Below, piece by piece: positions 19,473 through 28,290 of a stretch of 64,000 nt of DNA (its first letter is position 1; each line of letters starts with the position of its first letter). A program made the translations under genes and the position numbers. The DNA comes from an uncultured bacterium (GTDB lineage Bacteria > Patescibacteriota > Saccharimonadia > Saccharimonadales > Saccharimonadaceae), in the NCBI GenBank assembly GCA_938030735.1, contig CALHIM010000007.1:1-64000 (forward strand), in the 5' to 3' direction. Below the pieces are notes generated by a model. The model ran no database searches and was not told the origin of the DNA. It saw nothing but the letters and a program-made list of their open reading frames with translations.

Positions 19473-20230
19473 TTACTGGCAATAAAACTGAGGCGCAGAT
19501 TCAGGCAATGCGTGAGGGCGGAAAAATCCTCGCGCGAATTTTGCGTGAACTTACGGAATTTTCGAAAGTTGGTACTACTGGCCTTGAAGTTGATGCTTTT
19601 GCACGAAAAAAAATTAAAGAATATGGCGCAAAGTCTGCATATTTAACGCCAGATGTGAATTTTCCTGGTGTGGTTTGTATCTCGGTGAATGATTGTGTTG
19701 TTCACGGCGCACCAAATGATATCCCTTTTGAAAAAGGTGATGTGGTAAAATTTGACATGGTAATTGAATTTAAGGGAATGATGACCGATTCTGCCACAAC
19801 AACCGTAATTGGTGAAGAGCCAAAAGGAGCAGTTAAGCATCTATTGAACGATACTAAAAAAGCACTTTCAGCTGGAATCGCTGTTGTTAAGCCTGGCGTG
19901 AAAACTGGTGATATTGGTGCGGCAGTTGAAAAATCGCTAAAAAAATCAAAACTTGGTAATGTTCGGGAATTGGTTGGTCATGGTGTAGGTTTAAAAATGC
20001 ATATGGCGCCAGAAGTTCCAAATTATGGCAAAGCTGGTACAGGTGTAGTTTTTCAAGAAGGTGACACTTTTTGCATTGAGCCAATGACTTCACTTGGTAA
20101 GGGTGATGTAATTTTCAATGGAACAGATAGCGAATGGGATGTTTTAATGAGAGACGGCTCACTTTCGGCTCATTTTGAACACACCATTTTGGTCACAAAA
20201 GATGGAGCAGAAATTCTTACTTTAGAATAA
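19460..20230 (+). CDS. map: Methionine aminopeptidase, type I
   Basis: A 256-residue metallopeptidase that removes the initiator Met. Family signatures are VCISVNDCVVHGAPND (substrate His), GDVVKFDMV and MTDSATTTV (the two metal Asp residues), VGHGVGLKMHMAPEVPN (metal His) and FCIEPMTS (metal Glu), with a last Glu near the C-terminus. The start is GTG at 19460, inside the end of adk, with an ATGGAGGAAAT site. Together with def and fmt in this window it completes N-terminal Met processing. Confidence 0.95.
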   Translation: MRNLITGNKTEAQIQAMREGGKILARILRELTEFSKVGTTGLEVDAFARKKIKEYGAKSAYLTPDVNFPGVVCISVNDCVVHGAPNDIPFEKGDVVKFDMVIEFKGMMTDSATTTVIGEEPKGAVKHLLNDTKKALSAGIAVVKPGVKTGDIGAAVEKSLKKSKLGNVRELVGHGVGLKMHMAPEVPNYGKAGTGVVFQEGDTFCIEPMTSLGKGDVIFNGTDSEWDVLMRDGSLSAHFEHTILVTKDGAEILTLE

Positions 20231-20241
20231 AATTTCGAAAA

Positions 20242-21153
20242 ATGGGAGGGAAAGCTAAATTTTCGAAAGAGAAAAAAGCTTGCAAACAAGTGCACGCTCA
20301 TTTTGGAATGACACACAATCATGAAAAATCAAGTAATCTTCCGCTGGCTATTGGTTTAAATTTGGGCTTTTCGATTGCGGAGTTTTTCTTTGGCACACTT
20401 TTTAGTTCGGCGGCGATTTCGGCTGATGCTGTTCACGATTTGGGTGATGCAATTCTGCTTACGATTACATTAATTTTAAATAAACTAAGCAAGAAAAAAC
20501 CAACTTCCGTAATGAGCTATGGCTATAAACGATTTGCGGCGCTTGGAGCTCTTTTAAATGCTGGTGTGATTTTGTGGCTTTCATACACAATGGCGATTTC
20601 TGTATATTATGAATTTACTTTTCCGCATGTTCACCCATATGTGAATGTTCCAGGGTTGATGATTGTTTCAATTGTGGGGATTTTAATGAATTTATTTGCT
20701 GCAGCACGCTTATATGGTTCGAAAAATATTCTTGACCGAACGGTTTTGCTTCACTTAATTGAAGATTTACTTGGTTGGATTTTAACATTCGTCACCTCTG
20801 TTTTAATTTCATTTTCAGGACTTCATATACTCGATCGCGTGGCGAGTTTATGTATTTTATTATTTATTTCTTGGGGAGCAATTTCGAATGCTTGGGGTGT
20901 TTTAAAAATTTTAACTCAACGTGCGCCAAGTATAAAAAAATTGAACAAAATTAAAAAGCAAATTTTAGCGGTTGAAGGCGTTTTGAAAATTGAAAATATT
21001 CATTTTTGGAGCCTTGACGGAGCGGAACATATTTTTACAGCAAGAATTTTTGTGAGCGATATTTCAAGAGCTACTGAGATTCGCAAAAAAATCTCCCATT
21101 TTTTACCAGATTTTCAGATTGTAGATTCGACGATTGAGATTTTAGAAAAATAA
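20242..21153 (+). CDS. Cation diffusion facilitator (zinc-type metal exporter)
   Basis: A 303-residue membrane protein with about six transmembrane segments between residues 30 and 215, then a cytosolic ferredoxin-like C-terminal domain. The metal site is seen as ADAVHDLGD in TM2 and LLHLIEDLLGW in TM5, giving the H-x3-D pairs typical of zinc-transporting members. A His-containing N-terminus (HAHFGMTHNHE) could bind metal. The start at 20242 is ATG followed by GGAGGG; a later in-frame ATG at 20308 is possible. Confidence 0.88.
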   Translation: MGGKAKFSKEKKACKQVHAHFGMTHNHEKSSNLPLAIGLNLGFSIAEFFFGTLFSSAAISADAVHDLGDAILLTITLILNKLSKKKPTSVMSYGYKRFAALGALLNAGVILWLSYTMAISVYYEFTFPHVHPYVNVPGLMIVSIVGILMNLFAAARLYGSKNILDRTVLLHLIEDLLGWILTFVTSVLISFSGLHILDRVASLCILLFISWGAISNAWGVLKILTQRAPSIKKLNKIKKQILAVEGVLKIENIHFWSLDGAEHIFTARIFVSDISRATEIRKKISHFLPDFQIVDSTIEILEK

Positions 21154-21165
21154 TCAAAAAAGTGC

Positions 21166-21194
21166 TTGCAATTTTGAAAAGGCTCGTGTATAAT
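21166..21194 (+). promoter_or_regulatory. Promoter of the tRNA pair
   Basis: TTGCAA at 21166-21171, 17-bp spacer, TATAAT at 21189-21194. Confidence 0.75.
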
Positions 21195-21213
21195 TATTAA
21201 TATACTTGGTTGT

Positions 21214-21290
21214 GCCACCTTAGCTCAGCTGGTTAGAGCAGCTGTTTTGTAAACAGCAGGCCTTCGGTTCGAATCCGAAAGGTGGCTCCA
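21214..21290 (+). tRNA. tRNA-Thr (anticodon TGT)
   Basis: The acceptor arms GCCACCT and AGGTGGC pair. The anticodon arm GCTGT-TTTGTAA-ACAGC has anticodon TGT. The T arm contains GGTTCGAATCC. The 3' CCA is encoded. Confidence 0.95.
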
Positions 21291-21316
21291 AGTATTTTTT
21301 AATACAAGAGTTGAAT

Positions 21317-21402
21317 GCTGGGATAGTGAAGCGGTCAAACACAACAGACTGTAAATCTGTCGGCAGATGCCTTCGAAAGTTCGAATCTTTCTCCCAGCAC
21401 CA
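21317..21402 (+). tRNA. tRNA-Tyr (anticodon GTA)
   Basis: The acceptor arms GCTGGGA and TCCCAGC pair. The anticodon loop CTGTAAA has anticodon GTA. A long variable arm (class II tRNA) and the T arm AGTTCGAATCT follow. The 3' CCA is encoded. Confidence 0.94.
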
Positions 21403-21416
21403 GAAATTATTTTTTG

Positions 21417-21457
21417 AAAAAAACACCCATCTACCGCGAGGGTGCTTTTTTATTTTT
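21417..21457 (+). terminator. Terminator of the tRNA unit
   Basis: CACCC and GGGTG form a stem flanked by an A-run and a T-run. Confidence 0.75.
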
Positions 21458-21512
21458 TGTATTCTGCTTCGAAATAAAAATATAAATTTTGTTGGTTTTA
21501 TTATTTTTACTC

Positions 21513-21541
21513 TTGCTAAAAATTAGCATTAACGGTATAAT
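21513..21541 (+). promoter_or_regulatory. Leaderless promoter of ftsA
   Basis: TTGCTA at 21513-21518, 17-bp spacer, TATAAT at 21536-21541, then 6 bases and the ATG at 21548. Confidence 0.75.
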
Positions 21542-21547
21542 AGAACT

Positions 21548-22771
21548 ATGAATGAGAATTCTCGATATGTGGTAGGAATAGATATTGGAACAAGCAAAGT
21601 TCGCGTGCTTATTGCGAACTTTGATAGGGATGGTTCACCAAATATTTTGGGGCTTGGATCGGCTGAAAATTCTGGACTTAAAAAAGGTGTTATCACACAT
21701 CCAGAAAATGTTTATCGTGCGATTGATAAAGCTCTTGCTGAAGCTGAACGCATGAGTGGCTATAAAACGGAAAGAGCGGCTGTGAGTGTTAATGGTGCAC
21801 AAATTTTGAGTACAAAAGTAGATGGAATGGTTGCAGTGAATTCGGAAAAGGGCTTGGTTGGTGATGAAGATATTGACCGAGTTGAAGATGTTGCATTGAT
21901 CGGCAAAATCCCAGAAAATCGAGAAATCTTGAAGTTTATACCTTATTATTATAATGTTGATAATCAAGAAAGGATTGCTGATCCTTTCGAAATGGTTGGA
22001 ACACGGCTTGAGGTTTACGGAAACGCAATCTCTGCACCAAGAATACAAGTTGAAAATGTTGAAAATATTTTGGAGCGGCTTGATATTTCTTCGAATTTAT
22101 ACATTCCAAGTGCGGTATCTTCAGCTCGGGCTGTACTAACTGAAAACCAAAAAGAAAATGGCGTTGTTATTGTTGATTTGGGGGCTTCAACAACCGGTGT
22201 TGTTATTTTCGAAGATGGCAATTTGCAATTCATTGAAAATATTCCGCTCGGAGGAATAAATATTACTAACGACCTTGCGATTGGGCTAAAAGTTTCTCCA
22301 GAAGTTGCTGAAGAAATTAAAATTAAGCACGGTTTTGCCTTCGAAAGAGAAGACAATAGTGATATTGTTGTAAAACATGGTCGCGAACATTACAGCTTTA
22401 ATACACAAGAAATTGATGAAATTATTGAGGCAAGGGTTGAAGAAATTTTTGAGGAAGTTCGAAAGGTTCTTCGAAAGTCTGGCTTTGAAAATCAATTACC
22501 AGGCGGTATTGTACTAACTGGGGGTGGAGCAGCTCTTAAAGGAATTGATACATTTGCGAAAAAATATCTTCAGCTTGCAGTACAGATTAGTAAAAATGGA
22601 ATTGATAATACAGTTTCTGAAAAGGTCAAAACGCTCGAGTATTCTGCTGCAGTCGGTTTATTAATCGAAATGCGCGATAATACTTCAAGATATAATAGTT
22701 ATAGAGATGAAGAGCCAGTGAGAATCGGATTTTTTGCAAAATTATTCAAGAAAAACAATAAAGTGATATAA
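21548..22771 (+). CDS. ftsA: Cell division protein FtsA
   Basis: A 407-residue actin-like ATPase that tethers FtsZ to the membrane. VGIDIGTSKVRVLIA is the phosphate-1 loop, VIVDLGASTTGVVIF phosphate-2, and GGIVLTGGGAALKGI the adenosine motif. The end, RIGFFAKLFKKNNKVI, is an amphipathic membrane-targeting helix. No ribosome site is visible; the promoter is leaderless. ftsZ follows after 23 bases, so the two are co-transcribed. Confidence 0.94.
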   Translation: MNENSRYVVGIDIGTSKVRVLIANFDRDGSPNILGLGSAENSGLKKGVITHPENVYRAIDKALAEAERMSGYKTERAAVSVNGAQILSTKVDGMVAVNSEKGLVGDEDIDRVEDVALIGKIPENREILKFIPYYYNVDNQERIADPFEMVGTRLEVYGNAISAPRIQVENVENILERLDISSNLYIPSAVSSARAVLTENQKENGVVIVDLGASTTGVVIFEDGNLQFIENIPLGGINITNDLAIGLKVSPEVAEEIKIKHGFAFEREDNSDIVVKHGREHYSFNTQEIDEIIEARVEEIFEEVRKVLRKSGFENQLPGGIVLTGGGAALKGIDTFAKKYLQLAVQISKNGIDNTVSEKVKTLEYSAAVGLLIEMRDNTSRYNSYRDEEPVRIGFFAKLFKKNNKVI

Positions 22772-22794
22772 TGGGAGTAGATTAAGGAGAAGAA

Positions 22795-24018
22795 ATGCCA
22801 GAAATTATACCAAACGAAGTTCAAACTTTTGCTAAAATTAAGGTTGTAGGTATCGGTGGTGCCGGTGGAAGCGCCGTTAATCGAATGAAAGATGTTGGTT
22901 TGAGCAACGTCGAGTTCATCGCGATGAATACTGATGCTCAAGCTCTATATAAATCAAAGGCCGACAAGAAAATCCACCTTGGTCGTGAAACCACAAACGG
23001 TTTAGGTGCTGGTGCGGACCCGATTGTTGGTGAGAGTGCCGCTCTTGAATCTCGAGAAGAAATTCGCGAGGCTCTTGATGGCGCCGATATGGTGTTTATC
23101 GCCATTGGTGCTGGTGGTGGAACTGGTTCTGGCGCTGGTCATGTTGTGGCTGAAATTGCTCGTGAAATGGGAATTTTAGTTATTGGTGTTGCAACACGTC
23201 CATTTACTTTCGAAGGCGCAAAGCGCAAAACTAATGCTGATTGGGCAATTGAAAAGCTTGCCGCTGCGGTTGATACTTTAATAACAATCCCAAATGATCG
23301 TCTTCTTCAAACTGTTGATAGGAATTTACCGCTTCTTGAAACTTTTAAAATTGCTGACGATGTTCTTCGGCAAGGTGTTCAGGGTATTTCTGAACTTATT
23401 ACTGAGCATGGCTTAATCAACCTTGACTTTGCGGATGTTAAGTCAATTATGAGCAACGCTGGTTCTGCTTTGATGGGGATTGGCCGTGCGAGTGGTGATA
23501 ATCGTGCTCAAAAAGCTGCAGAACAAGCTATTGAAAGCCCAATGATTGAGGTTTCTATTGATGGTGCCCGTGGTGTTCTGTTTAACGTTGCTGGTGGTTA
23601 TGATATGAGTATGAGCGAGATTCAAGAGGCAGCTGAGATTATTACTGGTGCTGTTGCTCCAGATGCAAATATCATTTTTGGTGCAACACTTAAACCTGAG
23701 CTTGAAGATGAATTGATTATCACAGTTGTTGCAACTGGTTTTGATCGTGATTATAATGAGCCTGTAATAAATTCGCTCGAAAGTGCTGTTTCGAAAACTT
23801 TTAATCTTGAAGATGATCATGCTGAAGCGCAAGAAATTAACCATACAATTTCGAACGCAATTGATATGGAATTAAATAATGAAGAAAAAACTTCAGCCGA
23901 AGATTTTGCTAGTGATATCGAAACTAAAAATATTTGGGCTCAAGACGAAGAAGAAAAGGATGAAAGCGATATTCCTGCATTCTTGCGACGCCGAAAACGT
24001 AATAAAAAGGAAGATTAA
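22795..24018 (+). CDS. ftsZ: Cell division protein FtsZ
   Basis: A 407-residue tubulin-like GTPase that forms the division ring. VVGIGGAGGSAVNRM near 17 and the tubulin signature GAGGGTGSGAG near 105 are intact, as is the T7 loop GLINLDFADVKSIM. An acidic linker follows, and the C-terminus SDIPAFLRRRKR matches the conserved peptide that binds FtsA. The start has a TTAAGGAGAAG site. The stop overlaps the next start by one base. Confidence 0.96.
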   Translation: MPEIIPNEVQTFAKIKVVGIGGAGGSAVNRMKDVGLSNVEFIAMNTDAQALYKSKADKKIHLGRETTNGLGAGADPIVGESAALESREEIREALDGADMVFIAIGAGGGTGSGAGHVVAEIAREMGILVIGVATRPFTFEGAKRKTNADWAIEKLAAAVDTLITIPNDRLLQTVDRNLPLLETFKIADDVLRQGVQGISELITEHGLINLDFADVKSIMSNAGSALMGIGRASGDNRAQKAAEQAIESPMIEVSIDGARGVLFNVAGGYDMSMSEIQEAAEIITGAVAPDANIIFGATLKPELEDELIITVVATGFDRDYNEPVINSLESAVSKTFNLEDDHAEAQEINHTISNAIDMELNNEEKTSAEDFASDIETKNIWAQDEEEKDESDIPAFLRRRKRNKKED

Positions 24019-24473
24019 TGGAATTTAAACTTGACGAAACAAAAGTTTTGGAAAGTAGAATGTCGGTTGACGGCCAATCCGTGCGCCGTCGCCGAGTTGC
24101 GCCAGATGGCACTCGTTTCACCACCTATGAGCGGATTGAAAAACCACGAATTGTTGTGATGAAGTCGCACGGTGGTCGTGAGGATTTTAGCCGCGAAAAG
24201 CTTAAAAGTTCAATTATTCGTTCGATTGGTAAGTTCATTTCTGATCTTCAGGTTGAAGAAATTATCAATCGTGTTGAGAATGAACTTCTTCAAAAATCAA
24301 GTAAAGTTTCTTCACACCAGATTGGCGAAACGGTTCTTTCAGTTTTGTTTGAGATGAATAAAGTTGCGTACATTCGTTTCGCAAGTGTTTTCAATGGTTT
24401 TGAAACAGTTGAAGATTTCGAAGAGATTTTATTGAAGGTTAGAGAAGAAAATGAGAATTGTAGTAGTTTATAG
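24018..24473 (+). CDS. nrdR: NrdR-like ATP-cone regulator lacking the zinc ribbon
   Basis: A 151-residue protein. VDGQSVRRRRVAPDGTRFTTYERIE aligns with the NrdR segment just after its zinc ribbon, and the ATP-cone follows: PRIVVMKSHGGREDFSREKLKSSIIRS and later VAYIRFASVFNGFETVEDF. NrdR normally represses ribonucleotide reductase genes through dATP/ATP sensing. Here the four zinc cysteines (CPFC and a later CxxC) are missing: MEFKLDETKVLESRM replaces the first pair and VAPDG the second. DNA binding may have changed. It overlaps ftsZ by one base and the next gene by 23 bases. Confidence 0.8.
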   Translation: MEFKLDETKVLESRMSVDGQSVRRRRVAPDGTRFTTYERIEKPRIVVMKSHGGREDFSREKLKSSIIRSIGKFISDLQVEEIINRVENELLQKSSKVSSHQIGETVLSVLFEMNKVAYIRFASVFNGFETVEDFEEILLKVREENENCSSL

Positions 24474-24711
24474 AGATGCTAGCGATTATGGCCGCGAAGT
24501 TCAAGAATATATTGATGATTTTGAAAGGCAAACTGGGCTCGAAATTGAGCAAATGAACCCAGATGACAGTAGGAATCAATTTTTCTTGCAAGCTTATGAT
24601 ATTGTTGAATATCCGACAATCTTAGTAATCGCCGATGATGGTCGACTTTTACAGATGTGGCGCGGGCGGCCTTTACCGTCAATTGATGAAGTTGCATACT
24701 ATGCACGCTAA
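24451..24711 (+). CDS. Thioredoxin-fold protein without the CxxC motif
   Basis: An 86-residue protein. YDIVEYPTILVIADDGRLLQ near residue 49 is the thioredoxin beta strand with the cis-proline, followed by a typical glycine turn and MWRGRPLPS. The N-terminal strand RIVVVYRDASDYG replaces the usual WC-x-x-C with no cysteine, so it cannot act as a dithiol oxidoreductase. It is co-translated with the NrdR-like gene. Function unknown. Confidence 0.65.
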   Translation: MRIVVVYRDASDYGREVQEYIDDFERQTGLEIEQMNPDDSRNQFFLQAYDIVEYPTILVIADDGRLLQMWRGRPLPSIDEVAYYAR

Positions 24712-24737
24712 GCTAAAAAATAGCGTGTTTTTTTGTA
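24702..24737 (+). terminator. Terminator of the ftsA-ftsZ operon
   Basis: CACGCTA and TAGCGTG form a stem followed by T7, overlapping the stop codon of the last gene. Confidence 0.8.
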
Positions 24738-24766
24738 TTGACAATAATTTTATTTAGATGTATACT
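24738..24766 (+). promoter_or_regulatory. Consensus promoter of the tracrRNA
   Basis: TTGACA at 24738-24743, 17-bp spacer, TATACT at 24761-24766. Expected start near 24773. Confidence 0.85.
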
Positions 24767-24772
24767 GTATAA

Positions 24773-24946
24773 GGACAGTCCCTTAAGTAAGGATTGTATC
24801 ATATTCTAAATCGTTAGGTTTCTATAATAATCTTAGCAACTAAGAGCGGCAGTTTCACACTGTGCAGCTACGGTTGAGAGTTCTATTATCCGAACCTAAG
24901 GCAAAGCTCTAATCCATCCTTAAATCTTAAAGGGTGGATTATCTTT
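24773..24946 (+). ncRNA. tracrRNA of the type II-C CRISPR system
   Basis: Positions 24796-24829 form the anti-repeat. It reads TATCATATTCTAAAT-C-GTTAGG, matching the plus-strand CRISPR repeat at 21 of 22 bases, then TTT in place of GAA (a bulge), then CTATAA. Paired with a minus-strand crRNA this gives a long duplex interrupted at the bulge, typical of type II. The tail contains the hairpin CTTAG-CAA-CTAAG (24832-24844) and further stems. The terminator AATCCATCC / GGGTGGATT follows at 24911-24940, then a T-rich stretch. The orientation (plus strand, opposite to the crRNA) and the position just upstream of cas9 agree. Confidence 0.88.
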
Positions 24947-24949
24947 ATA

Positions 24950-24978
24950 TTGAATAAAAAAACTTATTATCTTATAAT
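24950..24978 (+). promoter_or_regulatory. Leaderless promoter of cas9
   Basis: TTGAAT at 24950-24955, 17-bp spacer, TATAAT at 24973-24978, then 6 bases and the ATG at 24985. The -35 lies within about 5 bases of the tracrRNA terminator. Confidence 0.75.
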
Positions 24979-24984
24979 AGAGTT

Positions 24985-27900
24985 ATGAAGTACTCAATAG
25001 GTTTAGATATAGGTACGACCTCAATTGGTTGGGCTATAATCGATGAAGATAACAAAAGAATCGAAAAAGTTGGCGTTCGGATTTTCGAAAAACCAGAAAA
25101 CCCGAAAGATGGTAAAAGTCTGTCTGAAGCTCGGCGAACGGCTCGCTCAGCAAGAAGAAGGCTAAAACGTCGCCGTCAGCGGTTAAATTTTATTAAAAGA
25201 TTCTTCAGAGATAATAATCTATTAACTAAAGAGCAAATTGAAAAGCTTTTAAAGCCAGAAAATAAACTTGATCCATATAAAATTCGAGAAAAGGCGTTGA
25301 ATAAGAAGATCTCGAACGAGGAACTCTTTATTGGTTTATATCACATTGCTAAACGCCGTGGATATAAAAGCAATCAAAAATCTGCCGAAGAAAACGATAA
25401 GGAAAAATCGAAAGTTCTTTCAGCGATTTCAAAAAACGAGAAGTTACTCAAAGAATATAAAACTGTTGCTAGCGCATTAAATTCGAATGAAAAATTTATA
25501 GCTCACAAAAGGAATAAAGCTGAAGATTACAGTAATTCTTTCGTGCGGGCGAATTTCGAAGATGAAGCGAAACTTATTTTAAAAATTCAAAAAGAATTTG
25601 GCTTGAAGCTTTCAGATGAAAAGATTAATTTTCTCCTTTTTGGAAATGAAAAAGAGGGTAATTTTAACGGCATTTTTTCACAACGTCCATTTATGACTAG
25701 TGAATTAATTATGAAAATGCGCGGAAAATGTAGCCTTGAGAAATCTGAATTTCGTGCACCAAAAGCGAGTTATAGTTTTGAGATGTTTCGTTTAGCAGAA
25801 AACTTAGCACACTTAAGAGTTGTAATAAACAACAAGGAACGCAGTCTAACAGAAGAAGAAATTTCAAAAATTATTGAAAAAGCTAAAGACATTAAAGTGC
25901 TGAAATATCAACACGTCCGTGAAGTTTTGGGTTATAAAAAAGATGAAAACTTTAGCTTTCCAGCAAATATGATCCGGGGCGAGATTAAAAAAGATAGCAA
26001 AAATAATGGTGAAGAAAATAAATTTGGTGAACTTTCTTTTTATCATAAGGTTAAAGCTGCTCTTTCAAACACTCCAGAAGATTGGCAAAAAGTTTGTGAC
26101 AATAATTATAGAATGCTAGATGAACTTGGCGAAATTCTTTCATGCAATAAAGATGATGAAAATTTGCGAAAAGAGATCTCGAAGCTTAATTTAAGCGAAG
26201 ACGCAGTTGAAGCATTGATGATGATTAATGTTAGTGGTTTTGGCCATTTGTCATTTAAGGCGCTTAGAAAAATCTTGCCATTTTTATTGAAAGGTAATAT
26301 ATACTCTGATGCGTTAAAAAATGCAGGCTATGATACAAAACAACAGCTTTCCGGGGATAAAAACAAGCTTCCGCCCCTTTCGAAAGGAGAATCAGCTCAA
26401 ATTACAAATCCTGTTGTTAAACGGGCGGTTTCGCAGACTATTAAGGTTGTAAACGCCATTATTAGAGAATACGGCGCACCATATCAAATTAAAATTGAAG
26501 CTGCGGGTGATTTGGCTAAAAACTTCAAAGAACGTGAAAAAATTAAAAAAGTTCAAAAAGCAAATGCCAGTTATAACGAAAGTATTAAAGAGCGACTTCA
26601 AAACGAGTTTAATGTCCCTTTGCCAACTGGCCTGCAAATTACCAAGTTTAAACTTTACGAACAACAAAATGGAAAATGCGCTTATTCTGGAAAAAGGCTT
26701 GTTCTAGAAAATCTATTTTCCAATGAGCATTATGCCGAAATTGACCACATCATTCCATTCTCTCGTTGCGGAAATGATAGCTTAATGAATAAAGTTTTAG
26801 TTTTCACTGAAGAAAACCGCCAAAAAGGTAATTTAACACCTTTCGAAGCTTGGGGTGCTAATGAAAGCCGATGGGCTGATTTTGAGGCACGCATAAATTC
26901 AATGAACCTTCCTTTTCGAAAGAAAGAACGATTGCTTGCGAAAGTTCCACCAAAAGAAGATTGGAATAGTCGTGCATTAAATGATACGCGATATATTTCA
27001 AAGTTCTTAAGCCGATATCTTCGTAAGAATTTGAAATTTGCTAAATTTGAGAATGAAAATCCCGCTCAGCGAGTGATTGTGCCGAATGGCTCAATAACAT
27101 CTTATTTGCGTCGTATTTGGCGTGTGGGCTCAAAGGACCGCGAAGAAAACAACCTTCATCACGCTACAGATGCCTGCATAATTGCTGCAATCGATCAAAG
27201 TGCTATTCAAAAAATTTCACGCTTAAACAAATATTTTGAACTCTTTAAATATTCGGTGGAAGATGAAGTTATTGATAAAATAACGGGCGAAATTTCTAGC
27301 CGAACAGATTTCGAACAGACTTTTGAGGATATTGAACCGTGGAAAGATTTTGGAAAAGAAGTTCGAAAAAGAACTGCTCATTATGAATCGCCGATGGAAC
27401 TTCGTAATGAATTAATTGGTCTTGAAAATTATGATGAAGAATTTCGAAACAAAACGACGCCTATTTTTGTTTCGAGAATGCCAAAACGCTCAGGAAAGGG
27501 AAGTATTAATAAGGAAACGATTCGTTCACCGAAAATTGTTGAAGAATATATAGATTCGAAAGGAAAGCCGGCTGTAGCGCGAAAACAACGAGTTCGATTA
27601 ACGAGCGTAGATTTAAAAACACTTTACGATTCGCCAGTTCGTGAAACAGATCCAGCTCTATACGAGATTTTAAAAGCACGATTGAATGAGTTTGATAATA
27701 AACCAGAAAAAGCTTTTGGCGACCTAAGTAACCCAGTTTATAAACCAACAAAAAATGGTGGTCGCGGTAATATTGTTCGCTCAATTAAGATTTATGACAC
27801 CCAAAATTCAAAAAGTGGTTTCTTAATTAATAAAGGTAAGGCTTTTGTTAATAATGGTGATACGATTCGATTAGATGTGTTTAAACGCAAAAATTATAAG

Positions 27901-28290
27901 GGTGAGTTTGAGTACTATTTTTCACCAATCTATGCGCATTTGTTGAATGCTAAAAAAGTTGAAATTTTACCAACGCCAAATGGGCGAAGTGCTGCAGAAA
28001 AAGCCGATTTTAATAAAATTCGCGATGAAAATGGTAAGATTTTTGCGACTGAAGAAAATGGATTTGTTAAGCAATTTTCGTTGTATCCGAATGATTATGC
28101 GCGGATTTATGCGGAGAATAAGATTGTTGAGGGTTATTATGTCGGCTATGATATAGATAGCAGTAGAATATCTTTAATAGGTCACGATAAAGCAGATAAG
28201 AAGAGTACTGATAGAATTTCTGGTGGTATGATAACTTTAATCGAACGCTACGATATCTCCGTTTTGGGCGATAACTATAGGTGGATTTAA
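24985..28290 (+). CDS. cas9: CRISPR-associated endonuclease Cas9 (type II-C)
   Basis: A 1101-residue RNA-guided nuclease. RuvC-I is YSIGLDIGTTSIGWA with catalytic Asp8. The bridge helix is the Arg-rich segment at about 49-67. YHIAKRRGYKS near 119 is a REC landmark. RuvC-II is QIKIEAAGDL with Glu505. The HNH domain holds AEIDHIIPFSRCGNDSLMNK with Asp587, His588 and Asn602, then ENRQKG with Asn611. RuvC-III is NNLHHATDACIIAAID with Asp729. The C-terminal 350 residues form the wedge/PAM-interacting part. All nuclease residues expected for two-strand cutting are present. The length and the cas9-cas1-cas2 order without csn2 or cas4 fit subtype II-C. The PAM cannot be read from the sequence. Confidence 0.96.
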   Translation: MKYSIGLDIGTTSIGWAIIDEDNKRIEKVGVRIFEKPENPKDGKSLSEARRTARSARRRLKRRRQRLNFIKRFFRDNNLLTKEQIEKLLKPENKLDPYKIREKALNKKISNEELFIGLYHIAKRRGYKSNQKSAEENDKEKSKVLSAISKNEKLLKEYKTVASALNSNEKFIAHKRNKAEDYSNSFVRANFEDEAKLILKIQKEFGLKLSDEKINFLLFGNEKEGNFNGIFSQRPFMTSELIMKMRGKCSLEKSEFRAPKASYSFEMFRLAENLAHLRVVINNKERSLTEEEISKIIEKAKDIKVLKYQHVREVLGYKKDENFSFPANMIRGEIKKDSKNNGEENKFGELSFYHKVKAALSNTPEDWQKVCDNNYRMLDELGEILSCNKDDENLRKEISKLNLSEDAVEALMMINVSGFGHLSFKALRKILPFLLKGNIYSDALKNAGYDTKQQLSGDKNKLPPLSKGESAQITNPVVKRAVSQTIKVVNAIIREYGAPYQIKIEAAGDLAKNFKEREKIKKVQKANASYNESIKERLQNEFNVPLPTGLQITKFKLYEQQNGKCAYSGKRLVLENLFSNEHYAEIDHIIPFSRCGNDSLMNKVLVFTEENRQKGNLTPFEAWGANESRWADFEARINSMNLPFRKKERLLAKVPPKEDWNSRALNDTRYISKFLSRYLRKNLKFAKFENENPAQRVIVPNGSITSYLRRIWRVGSKDREENNLHHATDACIIAAIDQSAIQKISRLNKYFELFKYSVEDEVIDKITGEISSRTDFEQTFEDIEPWKDFGKEVRKRTAHYESPMELRNELIGLENYDEEFRNKTTPIFVSRMPKRSGKGSINKETIRSPKIVEEYIDSKGKPAVARKQRVRLTSVDLKTLYDSPVRETDPALYEILKARLNEFDNKPEKAFGDLSNPVYKPTKNGGRGNIVRSIKIYDTQNSKSGFLINKGKAFVNNGDTIRLDVFKRKNYKGEFEYYFSPIYAHLLNAKKVEILPTPNGRSAAEKADFNKIRDENGKIFATEENGFVKQFSLYPNDYARIYAENKIVEGYYVGYDIDSSRISLIGHDKADKKSTDRISGGMITLIERYDISVLGDNYRWI

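Noticed and set aside
28281..28290. An earlier cas1 start at 28281
   Set aside because: The ATG at 28290 overlaps the cas9 stop in the TAATG form used elsewhere and gives the normal Cas1 N-terminus.
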